Assembly: GCA_900109895.1 (NCBI GenBank)
Contig: FOBR01000003.1
Span: forward strand, 233,690 to 297,689
DNA length: 64,000 nucleotides
Direction of reading: 5' to 3'
From: a bacterium A37T11
Lineage (GTDB): Bacteria > Bacteroidota > Bacteroidia > Sphingobacteriales > Sphingobacteriaceae
Under the pieces are notes generated by a model, which did not search any database, had not been told where the DNA came from, and was given only the letters and a program-made list of their open reading frames with translations. Numbering within the stretch: the stretch's first letter is position 1; the number at the start of each line of letters is the position of its first letter. The translations under genes and the position numbers were made by a program. Positions 17,971 to 25,917 of this stretch are shown in pieces.

Positions 17971-19545
17971 CTAATAACCCGGGTTCTGGGTGAGCAATTT
18001 GTTCAGGTCCCGCTCGTGTTTTGGGATGGGATACAGCAAGCGATCCTGGGTTACATTATAGGTTTGCGGCAATAAATACGGATGCCTTGCCTTGGCAGCT
18101 GCCCCAAAAGCCGTCATTACGGAAATAGCTTGCCCGGTACGTATCAGGTCTGGCCAGCGTTTGTTTTCAAAGGCCAATTCCTTTCGGCGTTCGTTTGCGA
18201 TAATAGTACGTAACTGAGTCTGATCAGTCGTTGTTATTTGACCTTTACCAGCACCAAAGGCACGTGTACGCACGCGATTAAGCGGTACCAGAGCATCCGA
18301 TGACTTGCCGATCTCGTTAAGGCATTCAGCGAGGGAGAGCAAGGCCTCACCAAAACGATATATCGGCCAGTTCTGGTCCGTATTCTGGTTTATATTGGGA
18401 TACGGAGGATAGTAGTATTTTTTGCAGAACCAGCGGATCTCGGTATTCGTGGGAGGGGTATATCCCACTACACTTGTCACTACTTTTGCCGGCAGAAAAT
18501 CAGCGCTTATGTCAAGCGTGCCCTCAATTACGCCAATGGAGGCATCCAACCGACTGTCGTCCGTTTCAAAAAGCTGGTAAAGATCGGGGGTAGGCACGTC
18601 CCATCCGCCAATGGTGTTATTAAAGTCGACTCCCAGAATAACCAGGGTATGCGGGGTGAGTGGCGTAAACCGGTATGGGAAATTGCTGGATTGACCCGTA
18701 TTTCCCGATTGATATTGAATGTCTAAAATCATCTCCCTGTTGCTGTTTTTATTAGCCGGGTTAAATATATCGTGAAAGTTGGGCAATAGGTTGTAACCCA
18801 TAGTATAGATATTTTGCAGAAGAGGCAACGCCTTATCATACGCTTTTTGCTGCATATATACCGTCGCGAGCTCCATAGTCGCTGTACCTTTGGTCACCCG
18901 GCCCGTCTGGCCTGCAGAAAAGTCTGGTTTGGATAATAGGTTGATGGCATCTGTCAGGTCGGCAATGATTTGTGTGTAGACACTATCGGCCGATGACCTT
19001 GGCAGATAAGCTTCAGTACCTCCTGTAGTGACCTCATGCAGATATAGGGGCACGCCGCCATAGTTTTTGACCAAGTCAAAATAGTAGTGGCCACGAAGTG
19101 CCTTTGCCTCGCCTGTCAACTGGTTTTTTACCGTATCACTCAGACTGAAGGTAATCTTGCCCAGGCGGTCTAATATGACGTTGGTGCGGGAAATGCCATT
19201 GTAGTCGGCCTGGTATCTATTCACATTGATCACGTTGTCAGGTGCATCTAAAAAATTAGTGAGATTTTCGGCAATCTGGTTGCCACGATCCTTTGCATAA
19301 TAAAAATACTCCGCATTGTCTGAGCGCATCTCGTCCATAAAGTACGCATTATTGGCCACGTCCCTTAGCGGTACATAAGCGCCTACTACGGCCTGTTGGA
19401 AATCGGCAGCAGAAGCATAGAAATTACCCTCGTTCAAATTTCCCTGAGGGTATAAAGTTAGGAAATCCTTGCTACAGGAACCAATGAATAGCATGCCGAC
19501 CAGGCAGATATAAGGTATATTTTTTATCTTTTTCATGATGTTCAT
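17971..19545 (-). CDS. SusD/RagB family glycan-binding lipoprotein
   Basis: 524 residues. The N-terminus carries a lipoprotein signal (GMLFIGSC, Cys24 from the first ATG; a second ATG three codons later is as good). The opening DFLTLYPQGNLNEGNFY is typical of SusD, as are the TPR-like helices and the C-terminal GEALLSLAECLNEIG and ERRKELAFENKRWPDLIRTG segments. SusD sits on the cell surface as the lid of the SusC channel and binds the glycan. It lies 8 bp after its susC partner. Confidence 0.95.
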   Translation of the reverse strand: MNIMKKIKNIPYICLVGMLFIGSCSKDFLTLYPQGNLNEGNFYASAADFQQAVVGAYVPLRDVANNAYFMDEMRSDNAEYFYYAKDRGNQIAENLTNFLDAPDNVINVNRYQADYNGISRTNVILDRLGKITFSLSDTVKNQLTGEAKALRGHYYFDLVKNYGGVPLYLHEVTTGGTEAYLPRSSADSVYTQIIADLTDAINLLSKPDFSAGQTGRVTKGTATMELATVYMQQKAYDKALPLLQNIYTMGYNLLPNFHDIFNPANKNSNREMILDIQYQSGNTGQSSNFPYRFTPLTPHTLVILGVDFNNTIGGWDVPTPDLYQLFETDDSRLDASIGVIEGTLDISADFLPAKVVTSVVGYTPPTNTEIRWFCKKYYYPPYPNINQNTDQNWPIYRFGEALLSLAECLNEIGKSSDALVPLNRVRTRAFGAGKGQITTTDQTQLRTIIANERRKELAFENKRWPDLIRTGQAISVMTAFGAAAKARHPYLLPQTYNVTQDRLLYPIPKHERDLNKLLTQNPGY

Positions 19546-19553
19546 CCTGTCAG

Positions 19554-22500
19554 TTAAAAATTGATGTTTGCGCCTATCATAAACGTGCGGGGTACCGGAT
19601 AGGTACTTAGATCCTGTCCCACGGTACTAATGGCATCGTCCTGTGATACGCTGGCTTCCGGGTTTTGTCCCTTATATTTCGTAAAGACAAACGCTTGTTG
19701 AACGCTTAAGTATATCCGTGCAGATTGCAGGTATTTAAGGACGTTTGATTTAAAGGTATAACCCAATGCAATATTTTTAATTGTAAAGAAATTGCCGCTG
19801 GAAAGCCAGGTCGTGTTGGCCAGTCGGTACAACTCCGTACTCCCACTTCGCGTACTGGGCACCAGTCCATTCCCTGGATTGTCTTCGGAGCGCCAAGTGT
19901 TCAGCATATCTTTACTAAGGTTCATGATGCCGTCCAGGTTCGTGAGGTCTGCCCGCGCAACATTCATGATTTGGTTGCCGCCCTGCCCGGCGCAGATGAT
20001 GTTAAAATCAAAATTCTTATAGCGGAAGGTATTGGTGATTCCGTAAATGTATTTTGGGTTTGGGTTGCCAATGAGGGTACGGTCGTCGGCATCCACGTCG
20101 TTATCATTATCAGTATCTTTCATCCGCACAGACCCCACAACGGAAGTGGCCGCCTTGGGCTGGCTGTCAAATTCCTGTTGATTCATGTAGACCCCGTCAA
20201 ACACATATCCGTAGAATTCGCCGATACGGTGACCAACAACCGAACGGTTATAGCCAGAATAGGTGGGCCCGCCTCCAATAAAGAGCGTATTTGGTGGCAG
20301 TTCAAGCACCTTATTATCATTGAAAGAGATATTCAGTCCTGTTTCCCACTCAAACGCGCCGGTTAAATTACGTGAATTCAGCTGGAACTCATGACCCCAT
20401 ATTCGAAACTTTCCCACGTTTAGGGTCACGCTGCCATAGCCAGAACCATAGGGCAATGACGTAGGGTATAGCATACCATTGGTATTCTTGTTATAGTAAT
20501 CGTAGTTAAGTGTGATCCGGTCGTTCCAGAAGTTGACGTCTAATCCCACATCGGCTTGGGTAGAAATTTCCCAGGTCAGGTTTTTGTTGCCCAGGGAAGT
20601 GGTAGAAAAACCGGGTGTAAGACTTCCTCCAAACACATAATTGGTAGATGTAATGTTAGATACCTGCACATAATTGCCGATATTAAAATTCCCCGTCTTT
20701 CCGTAGCTACCTCTAAATTTCAAGAAGCTAATGGCGTTGTTTTTCGGGAAAAATGATTCGTCACTGGCCACCCAGCCTGCCGATACCGAAGGAAATGTAC
20801 CATATTTGTTGTTCACCCCAAAGCGGGAAGACCCATCTTGCCGGATTGTTGCGTTCAGGATGTAGCGGTCTTTAAAATTGTAGTTGACGCTACCGAAGAA
20901 TGAGGCCAGGCTCCATTCCTCGCGATTTGTATTTCCCGTTGTCACGGCAGCCCCTGAAATCCACGGGATGCCATCACCAGCAAAGTTGCTTCCATTAATT
21001 GTACGGTAGTTTCTGCCCCATTTCTGCGCGCTGTATCCAGCTAGAATATCCAAGCTGTGATCATCTAATTTTAGGCTATAATTTAGGGTGTTTTCATTCA
21101 GCCATGACACGTAGTTGTATGAACTGTGAGATGCGGCAGAAGAGGTGGTAGGTCGCGGAATAGCAGCAGCACCAAGCCCAATGCCATACATCGTTCCCTG
21201 AAATGCGTTGAACTCACTACTCCCTAGATCAGTATTGATGGTAGTTTTGAAGCGCAAATTTTTGATCGGCTCTACCTCCGCGTATAGGTTGCCCAGGAGA
21301 CGGAAGGTTGTTTGTTTAGCATTTAGGTTCTCGAGCTGTTGCACCGGGTTGTTCAGGCCCAGCATGCCAGTAGAACTTACCCGGCTATTAAATCTGCCAT
21401 CAGCAGCGTATATAGGAATAATAGGAGATGCAGCTGTCGCATTGGCTATCAGTTGACGGTTGCCATCGGTTACGCCGGTGGTATTAAAGTCTTGCTGGTA
21501 AGACGGAGCCAGGTTCATGCCTGCTTTAAACCAATTAACAGGCCGGTATTCATTGTTGGTGCGGAAAGAATATCGTTTTACATTTGTGTTAAGCAAGACC
21601 CCGTCTTGGTTAAAATAGGTGAGGGTGGTGCTTGACGATACCTTTTCAGTTCCGGCCGACAGATTGACTGAATAATTTTGCATAGTGGCCGTACGCAGGA
21701 TGGCATCATACCAGTTCGTCCCGGCACCATATTGATCAGGGATGGCATATACGTCCGGCACCGGATTTGTCGCTCCCTCGTATTTGATCTTATCTTCGTA
21801 AAACCCTTTCATATAGGTGGCAAATTCCTTGGCATTCATAATGTCTGGCCGTCCCCGTTGTGGCACAGTTTGCCAGCCAGTATAAACATCAGCCGATACT
21901 TGGGTGCTGCCTAATTTAGCATGCTTTGTAGTGATCAGTACCACGCCATTAGCTGCCCTTGAACCATAAAGAGCAGCTGCAGAGGCATCTTTTAATACGC
22001 TAATTGACTCTATATCAGACGGGTTTATTAGATTCATGCCTCCGCTTCTTGAGTCCGCTCCTACCAATGGCTGTCCATCAACAACCACGAGCGGCTGAAA
22101 ACCGGATGATAATGAAGCGGCCCCCCTTACTCTGAAATTCATTGGCTGTCCGGGGCGGCCATTAGTCTGTGATACTTGTAAGCCAGGAATTTTACCCTGT
22201 AATTTCTGCCCGAGTTGCGACCCAGGCACATCCCTGGTTTCCGAAAGGTTAAGGTTGGCGACAGCATTGGTCAGGTCTCGGGCTTTGCGCGTACCATAGC
22301 TAACCACGACTACCTCATCCAAATTTCCGCTTCCTGAAGAAAGGGTGATGTTTAGCGGAGTCGTATTGCGCACATTTATTTCTTTGGTGTTATATCCCAC
22401 CCGAGAAATAATCAAGGTAGCCGGAAGTTTAATTGACAAGCTGAATTGTCCTTTGGCATCCGTTGTTGTGCCTTGCAGGAGTCCTTTAACGTTGATGGAG

Positions 22501-22664
22501 GTGCCGGCCGCATCATCTGTAGCGTTGCTCAATGCTACACGGCCGCTAACAGTGCTGGGCTGCGTTTGACTATAGGTCAATTGTGGCACACGTGCCATAA
22601 TTATAGCCAGTAGCATAAAAGCACGGTTGGTTATGCATGGATTAAACAGACTACGGAGTTTCAT
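19554..22664 (-). CDS. SusC/RagA TonB-dependent outer-membrane transporter
   Basis: 1036 residues. After the signal peptide comes a carboxypeptidase-regulatory-like beta domain (about residues 38-105), then the plug with VVVSYGTRKARDL and RVRGAASLSSG and GSRAANGVVLITTK, then the 22-strand barrel, ending in TFMIGANINF with a terminal aromatic residue. There is no STN domain, so it does not signal to a FecR. It imports oligosaccharides across the outer membrane with SusD, driven by TonB. It is the first gene of the minus-strand operon reaching to 11175 and is divergent from the AraC regulator. Confidence 0.96.
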   Translation of the reverse strand: MKLRSLFNPCITNRAFMLLAIIMARVPQLTYSQTQPSTVSGRVALSNATDDAAGTSINVKGLLQGTTTDAKGQFSLSIKLPATLIISRVGYNTKEINVRNTTPLNITLSSGSGNLDEVVVVSYGTRKARDLTNAVANLNLSETRDVPGSQLGQKLQGKIPGLQVSQTNGRPGQPMNFRVRGAASLSSGFQPLVVVDGQPLVGADSRSGGMNLINPSDIESISVLKDASAAALYGSRAANGVVLITTKHAKLGSTQVSADVYTGWQTVPQRGRPDIMNAKEFATYMKGFYEDKIKYEGATNPVPDVYAIPDQYGAGTNWYDAILRTATMQNYSVNLSAGTEKVSSSTTLTYFNQDGVLLNTNVKRYSFRTNNEYRPVNWFKAGMNLAPSYQQDFNTTGVTDGNRQLIANATAASPIIPIYAADGRFNSRVSSTGMLGLNNPVQQLENLNAKQTTFRLLGNLYAEVEPIKNLRFKTTINTDLGSSEFNAFQGTMYGIGLGAAAIPRPTTSSAASHSSYNYVSWLNENTLNYSLKLDDHSLDILAGYSAQKWGRNYRTINGSNFAGDGIPWISGAAVTTGNTNREEWSLASFFGSVNYNFKDRYILNATIRQDGSSRFGVNNKYGTFPSVSAGWVASDESFFPKNNAISFLKFRGSYGKTGNFNIGNYVQVSNITSTNYVFGGSLTPGFSTTSLGNKNLTWEISTQADVGLDVNFWNDRITLNYDYYNKNTNGMLYPTSLPYGSGYGSVTLNVGKFRIWGHEFQLNSRNLTGAFEWETGLNISFNDNKVLELPPNTLFIGGGPTYSGYNRSVVGHRIGEFYGYVFDGVYMNQQEFDSQPKAATSVVGSVRMKDTDNDNDVDADDRTLIGNPNPKYIYGITNTFRYKNFDFNIICAGQGGNQIMNVARADLTNLDGIMNLSKDMLNTWRSEDNPGNGLVPSTRSGSTELYRLANTTWLSSGNFFTIKNIALGYTFKSNVLKYLQSARIYLSVQQAFVFTKYKGQNPEASVSQDDAISTVGQDLSTYPVPRTFMIGANINF

Positions 22665-22697
22665 ATATTTGGGTTTTTAAGTGGAATAATCAATAAT

Positions 22698-22705
22698 CAA
22701 AGGTA
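22698..22705 (-). promoter_or_regulatory. Possible -7 box of the utilisation operon
   Basis: On the minus strand this reads TACCTTTG, which fits TAnnTTTG, about 34 bp before the susC start. No -33 TTTG is seen at the right distance, which would suit a promoter that needs an activator such as the divergent AraC protein. The 222-bp gap (22665-22886) is AT-rich and would hold the operator sites; no clear repeat pair was recognised. Confidence 0.3.
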
Positions 22706-22886
22706 AGGCATGACATTTGGTTGACATTTATACATTTTATCTTTTCATTTGTACTTTCTGATATTTTTTAAATAACATAACTGGTTACAAATCTCGGTTA
22801 GAACTGATCCTTATTTGGTTTAACTGGTATATTTTTTGCTTATTGTATACAAAACCACTACATTTCGACATTGACCTTTTATAAAT

Positions 22887-23771
22887 ATGAGAAGTTTTCA
22901 TAAATATCTTTCTATAAGCTGTGTTGAAGAACAATGGGGGCTATACGTCACTACGGCAGGCTATTCTAAAGTGGCTGCAGGAGATCAATATCCTGTGGAT
23001 GAAGACCATCCTGCCTCTCATCGATTCACTTGGAACACAGGACGGATTCTCAACGACTACTATTTGGTATTTATATCAAAAGGCAAGGGACTGTTTGAAA
23101 GCGATCATGTGGCCCCTACAGTGATCGGTGAAGGACAATGTTTTTTGCTTTTTCCAGGTAGTTGGCACCGATACAAACCGCAAATGAATTGCGGGTGGGA
23201 AGAATACTGGGTAGGCTTTAACGGTTATTACCCCCAAAGTCTTATGAATTCAGGTTTTTTTGATGGAGCCAAGCCTTGTGTGCAAGCAGGGCTGGATGAA
23301 CGGATCCTACGGGAATTTATGCACCTCATCGAAATCATCCAAAACAGTGAGCCCGGCTACCATCAGCTCGTATCAGGATGTACACTCCAGTTACTCTCGC
23401 TGGTATATCTAGCGTCCACTTATAAAAATAATACCAATGACGATCACTTACATTATATTTCAAAAGCCAGATTTCTATTGCAGGAGTCTATTGATAGGGA
23501 TATAAAAATGACCTTTATTGCAGATAAGCTGGCCGTAAGCTACTCCAAATTCAGGAAAGACTTTAAACAGGTCACCGGTATAACACCCCATCAATACCAT
23601 CTGGAGGTCCGACTTGCACACGCCAGGGAGCTATTAGTTTCCACTGCTCTTCATATTAATGAAATTAGCTTACAGACAGGTTTTGAAACCGTTTTTTATT
23701 TCTCAAAATTGTTTAAGAAAAAGTACAAACTTTCCCCCCGACAATTCCGGAACAGTAATATAAGGCTTTAA
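22887..23771 (+). CDS. AraC family transcriptional regulator
   Basis: 294 residues. Residues 1-150 form a cupin-like sugar-sensing domain (GEGQCFLLFPGSWHRYKP). The C-terminal 100 residues hold the paired helix-turn-helices: MTFIADKLAVSYSKFRKDF and then HINEISLQTGFETVFYFSK ending in KKYKLSPRQFR. It is divergent from susC across 222 bp, the usual position of a local activator. Control by AraC rather than a hybrid two-component sensor fits a locus responding to a cytoplasmic monosaccharide, possibly rhamnose or galacturonate; this is inference. Confidence 0.93.
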   Translation: MRSFHKYLSISCVEEQWGLYVTTAGYSKVAAGDQYPVDEDHPASHRFTWNTGRILNDYYLVFISKGKGLFESDHVAPTVIGEGQCFLLFPGSWHRYKPQMNCGWEEYWVGFNGYYPQSLMNSGFFDGAKPCVQAGLDERILREFMHLIEIIQNSEPGYHQLVSGCTLQLLSLVYLASTYKNNTNDDHLHYISKARFLLQESIDRDIKMTFIADKLAVSYSKFRKDFKQVTGITPHQYHLEVRLAHARELLVSTALHINEISLQTGFETVFYFSKLFKKKYKLSPRQFRNSNIRL

Positions 23772-23893
23772 AACCCTATAGGTACCCACAATCCGTATTA
23801 ATATCCAAATTCAAGTAGTAGGTCCACATCTTATTTAATTCAGAAATTTCATTTTTATTTTCCATAAATTCAGAAATCCAACAATTTATTTTC

Positions 23894-23901
23894 TAGATTT
23901 G
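23894..23901 (+). promoter_or_regulatory. Possible -7 box and direct repeats before the first ECF sigma gene
   Basis: TAGATTTG fits TAnnTTTG and lies 20 bp before the start codon of the sigma gene. Upstream, AATTCAGAAAT occurs twice (23837-23847 and 23867-23877), exactly 30 bp apart, which is close to three helical turns. The second copy overlaps the expected -33 region. This could be a regulator site or an alternative sigma element. Confidence 0.3.
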
Positions 23902-23921
23902 TCATGAAGATAACCCACTAA

Positions 23922-24485
23922 ATGGCAGATTGTAGTAAATACACCGAACCAGAGTTGCTGCTTTTATTAAAAGAGGGCAATGAGCGTGCTTTTACGGAAA
24001 TCTATAAGCGGTATTGGGATAAACTCTATTATTTAGCGCATCGCACGCTTCGTTCAGCCGCCGAAGCTGAAGAAGTGGTGCAGGATGTGTTTGTAAAACT
24101 TTGGAATAAGCACACCAGCCTGGATATTCAGGTACTGCCCGTATACCTGGCAGCTATGACCAGGTATGCTGTTTATCATCACCTTGCCGGTCAAAAATTG
24201 CAGCAGGAACGTATTGCAGCCCTAAAGCTGGAGCTGCCCACCTCCACCAGCATGGAAAACAGCATTGAGCATAAACTGATGCTGGAGATCATTACTGAAC
24301 TTTCTAACCAGCTGCCGGAAAAATGCCGCCTGGTATTTCAATACAATAAACTTCAGGACAAAGCCCTCATCGACGTCGCCAAAGAACTGAATATCTCCGA
24401 AAAAACCGCGGAGTCACACCTCACCAAAGCCCTAAAAATCATCCGGAAAAAATTTGGCGAAGGCCTTTACAGTATTTTTTTATAA
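23922..24485 (+). CDS. ECF (FecI-like) RNA polymerase sigma factor
   Basis: 187 residues. Region sigma-2 is visible as AFTEIYKRYWDKLYYLA and EEVVQDVFVKLW, and region sigma-4 as LPEKCRLVFQYNKLQ followed by the helix-turn-helix IDVAKELNISEKTAESHL. The length and motifs are typical of the Bacteroidota ECF sigma factors paired with FecR. It should direct transcription of the SusC/D operon once the FecR protein is triggered. The FecR gene begins 69 bp downstream. Confidence 0.95.
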   Translation: MADCSKYTEPELLLLLKEGNERAFTEIYKRYWDKLYYLAHRTLRSAAEAEEVVQDVFVKLWNKHTSLDIQVLPVYLAAMTRYAVYHHLAGQKLQQERIAALKLELPTSTSMENSIEHKLMLEIITELSNQLPEKCRLVFQYNKLQDKALIDVAKELNISEKTAESHLTKALKIIRKKFGEGLYSIFL

Positions 24486-24554
24486 AAATTTCATTTTCCA
24501 CTAAGGGTAAATTTACCTTTCTACACTCTATATATTCAACCAAGAGAAAGAAAA

Positions 24555-25727
24555 GTGAATGAACTAGATCATATACGTGAATTAGCCACCCGCTACATCA
24601 GCGGTCAGGCCACCGCAGCCGAGAAAACCGAGCTTCACCAGTGGTATGACCAGCATGCAGGAGATGACAAAGACGAGATCGTAAACGGTCAAGGCAGCGC
24701 CGCAGATGTCAGCAAGCGTATTTATAAGCGCATCCATTCATACATCCATACCGATAAGAAGAAACAATTCCATTGGTATTACACCACTGCAGCCGCAATA
24801 TTTATCGTAACACTAGCAACAGCATTATATTTCTATCGAAGCACATCAATCGTCAATCGTCCATCAAAAGTCGTAAATGAAGTCGGGCCCGGAAAAAACA
24901 GAGCCATCCTGACCTTAGCAGATGGCACAAAAGTAAACCTCGACAGTGCCAAATCCGGCATACAGATCAACGACGAGAACATTAATTATAATGACGGAAC
25001 AAAAATCATTGCGCCTATTCATCATTCATCCGCCGGTAGTCGGACACAGTCATTCATAACTTATAATTCATTGACCACTCCTAAAGGCGGCCAGTACCAA
25101 ATAATACTCGAAGACGGCACCAAAGTATGGCTCAACGCAGCATCTACGTTGACCTATCCAGCCCGGTTTTCTGGAGATAGGAGAGAAGTGTCTTTGGAAG
25201 GGGAGGCCTATTTTATGGTAGCCAAAAGCCAAAAAACCGGAAATCCATTTATCGTAAAAAGCCGAAATCAAGAGACCATGGTCATGGGCACGGAATTTAA
25301 CCTCAGTGCCTATGCAGATGAATCGTCTATCAAGACCACTTTAATTAACGGTTCAGTACGGGTTAGTCATAAAAGCCCTGTCGGTAGTCCAACCGCTGCT
25401 GCCTATGTGAGCTTGCAGCTCGTACCCAATGAACAATCAACCTTAACTGGTATCCAACTTACCAAAGCCAAAGCCGATGTCAGCAAAGCCATCGCATGGA
25501 AAAAAGGTCAATTCCGGTTCACCGGCGAAACCCTCGGCGAAGCCATGCAGCAGATCGGTCGGTGGTATGACGTCGACGTGGTATTTGCGGATGGAGGACT
25601 TCGACAGGCTCCGGTTTCAGGTATTATTAACCGAAGTGAAAGACTATCCGTCTTGTTAAACCTGTTTGAACGGGTAGGAGATGTCCATTTTGAGTTTCGA
25701 GACAGAACATTAATTATCAAAAAATAA
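24555..25727 (+). CDS. FecR family anti-sigma factor
   Basis: 390 residues from a GTG start preceded by AAGAGAAAGAAAA. The cytoplasmic part (1-75) binds sigma; a transmembrane helix follows (AAAIFIVTLATALYFY, about 78-93); then the periplasmic FecR domain (ILTLADGTKVNLDS, EVSLEGEAYFMVA) and a C-terminal STN-like DUF4974 domain (FRFTGETLGEAMQQIGRWYDV). It passes the signal from the STN-SusC at 25918 to the sigma factor. Codons in 24811-25138 are identical in DNA to those of the second FecR gene, although the rest of the two genes is clearly diverged. Confidence 0.94.
   Translation: MNELDHIRELATRYISGQATAAEKTELHQWYDQHAGDDKDEIVNGQGSAADVSKRIYKRIHSYIHTDKKKQFHWYYTTAAAIFIVTLATALYFYRSTSIVNRPSKVVNEVGPGKNRAILTLADGTKVNLDSAKSGIQINDENINYNDGTKIIAPIHHSSAGSRTQSFITYNSLTTPKGGQYQIILEDGTKVWLNAASTLTYPARFSGDRREVSLEGEAYFMVAKSQKTGNPFIVKSRNQETMVMGTEFNLSAYADESSIKTTLINGSVRVSHKSPVGSPTAAAYVSLQLVPNEQSTLTGIQLTKAKADVSKAIAWKKGQFRFTGETLGEAMQQIGRWYDVDVVFADGGLRQAPVSGIINRSERLSVLLNLFERVGDVHFEFRDRTLIIKK
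24811..25138 (+). repeat. Exact 328-bp block shared with the second fecR (copy 1)
   Basis: By reading both stretches base for base, 24811-25138 equals 36615-36942. It starts inside the transmembrane helix (LATALYFY) and ends in the FecR core at the codons for LNA. Both flanks drop at once to ordinary paralogue divergence: on the left GTAA against ATAG, on the right AGCATCTACGTTG against CGCATCGACCCTA. This is the mark of gene conversion. Confidence 0.92.
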
Positions 25728-25813
25728 AGATCAATCCATTGAAGGTTTCACTTAAAACAATAAATATGGCAAAATAGGACAAGCAATAAATGAGGCAGTA
25801 TCAGCAAAAAAAA

Positions 25814-25838
25814 TCAGGAGCGTTCGTTCCGCCCCTGA
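25814..25838 (+). promoter_or_regulatory. Hairpin in the fecR-susC gap
   Basis: TCAGG and CCTGA close a stem extended by GCG/CGC with one mismatch around a 7-nt loop (TTCGTTC). It lies in the 190-bp gap between fecR and the STN-SusC gene. It may lower read-through from the sigma/anti-sigma genes into the transporter or act in the leader of a separate susC transcript. No convincing reading frame was seen in the gap. Confidence 0.3.
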
Positions 25839-25917
25839 TATATACGCTGGTCAAGCCCAAGGTCATTTTGAGAAAATTCATTAGATTATTAACCAGCCAT
25901 GCAAACATAGTATTTTT

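Noticed and set aside
25790..25917. Small gene in the first fecR-susC gap
   Set aside because: The frame overlaps the start of the transporter, has no family features, and the gap holds a hairpin.
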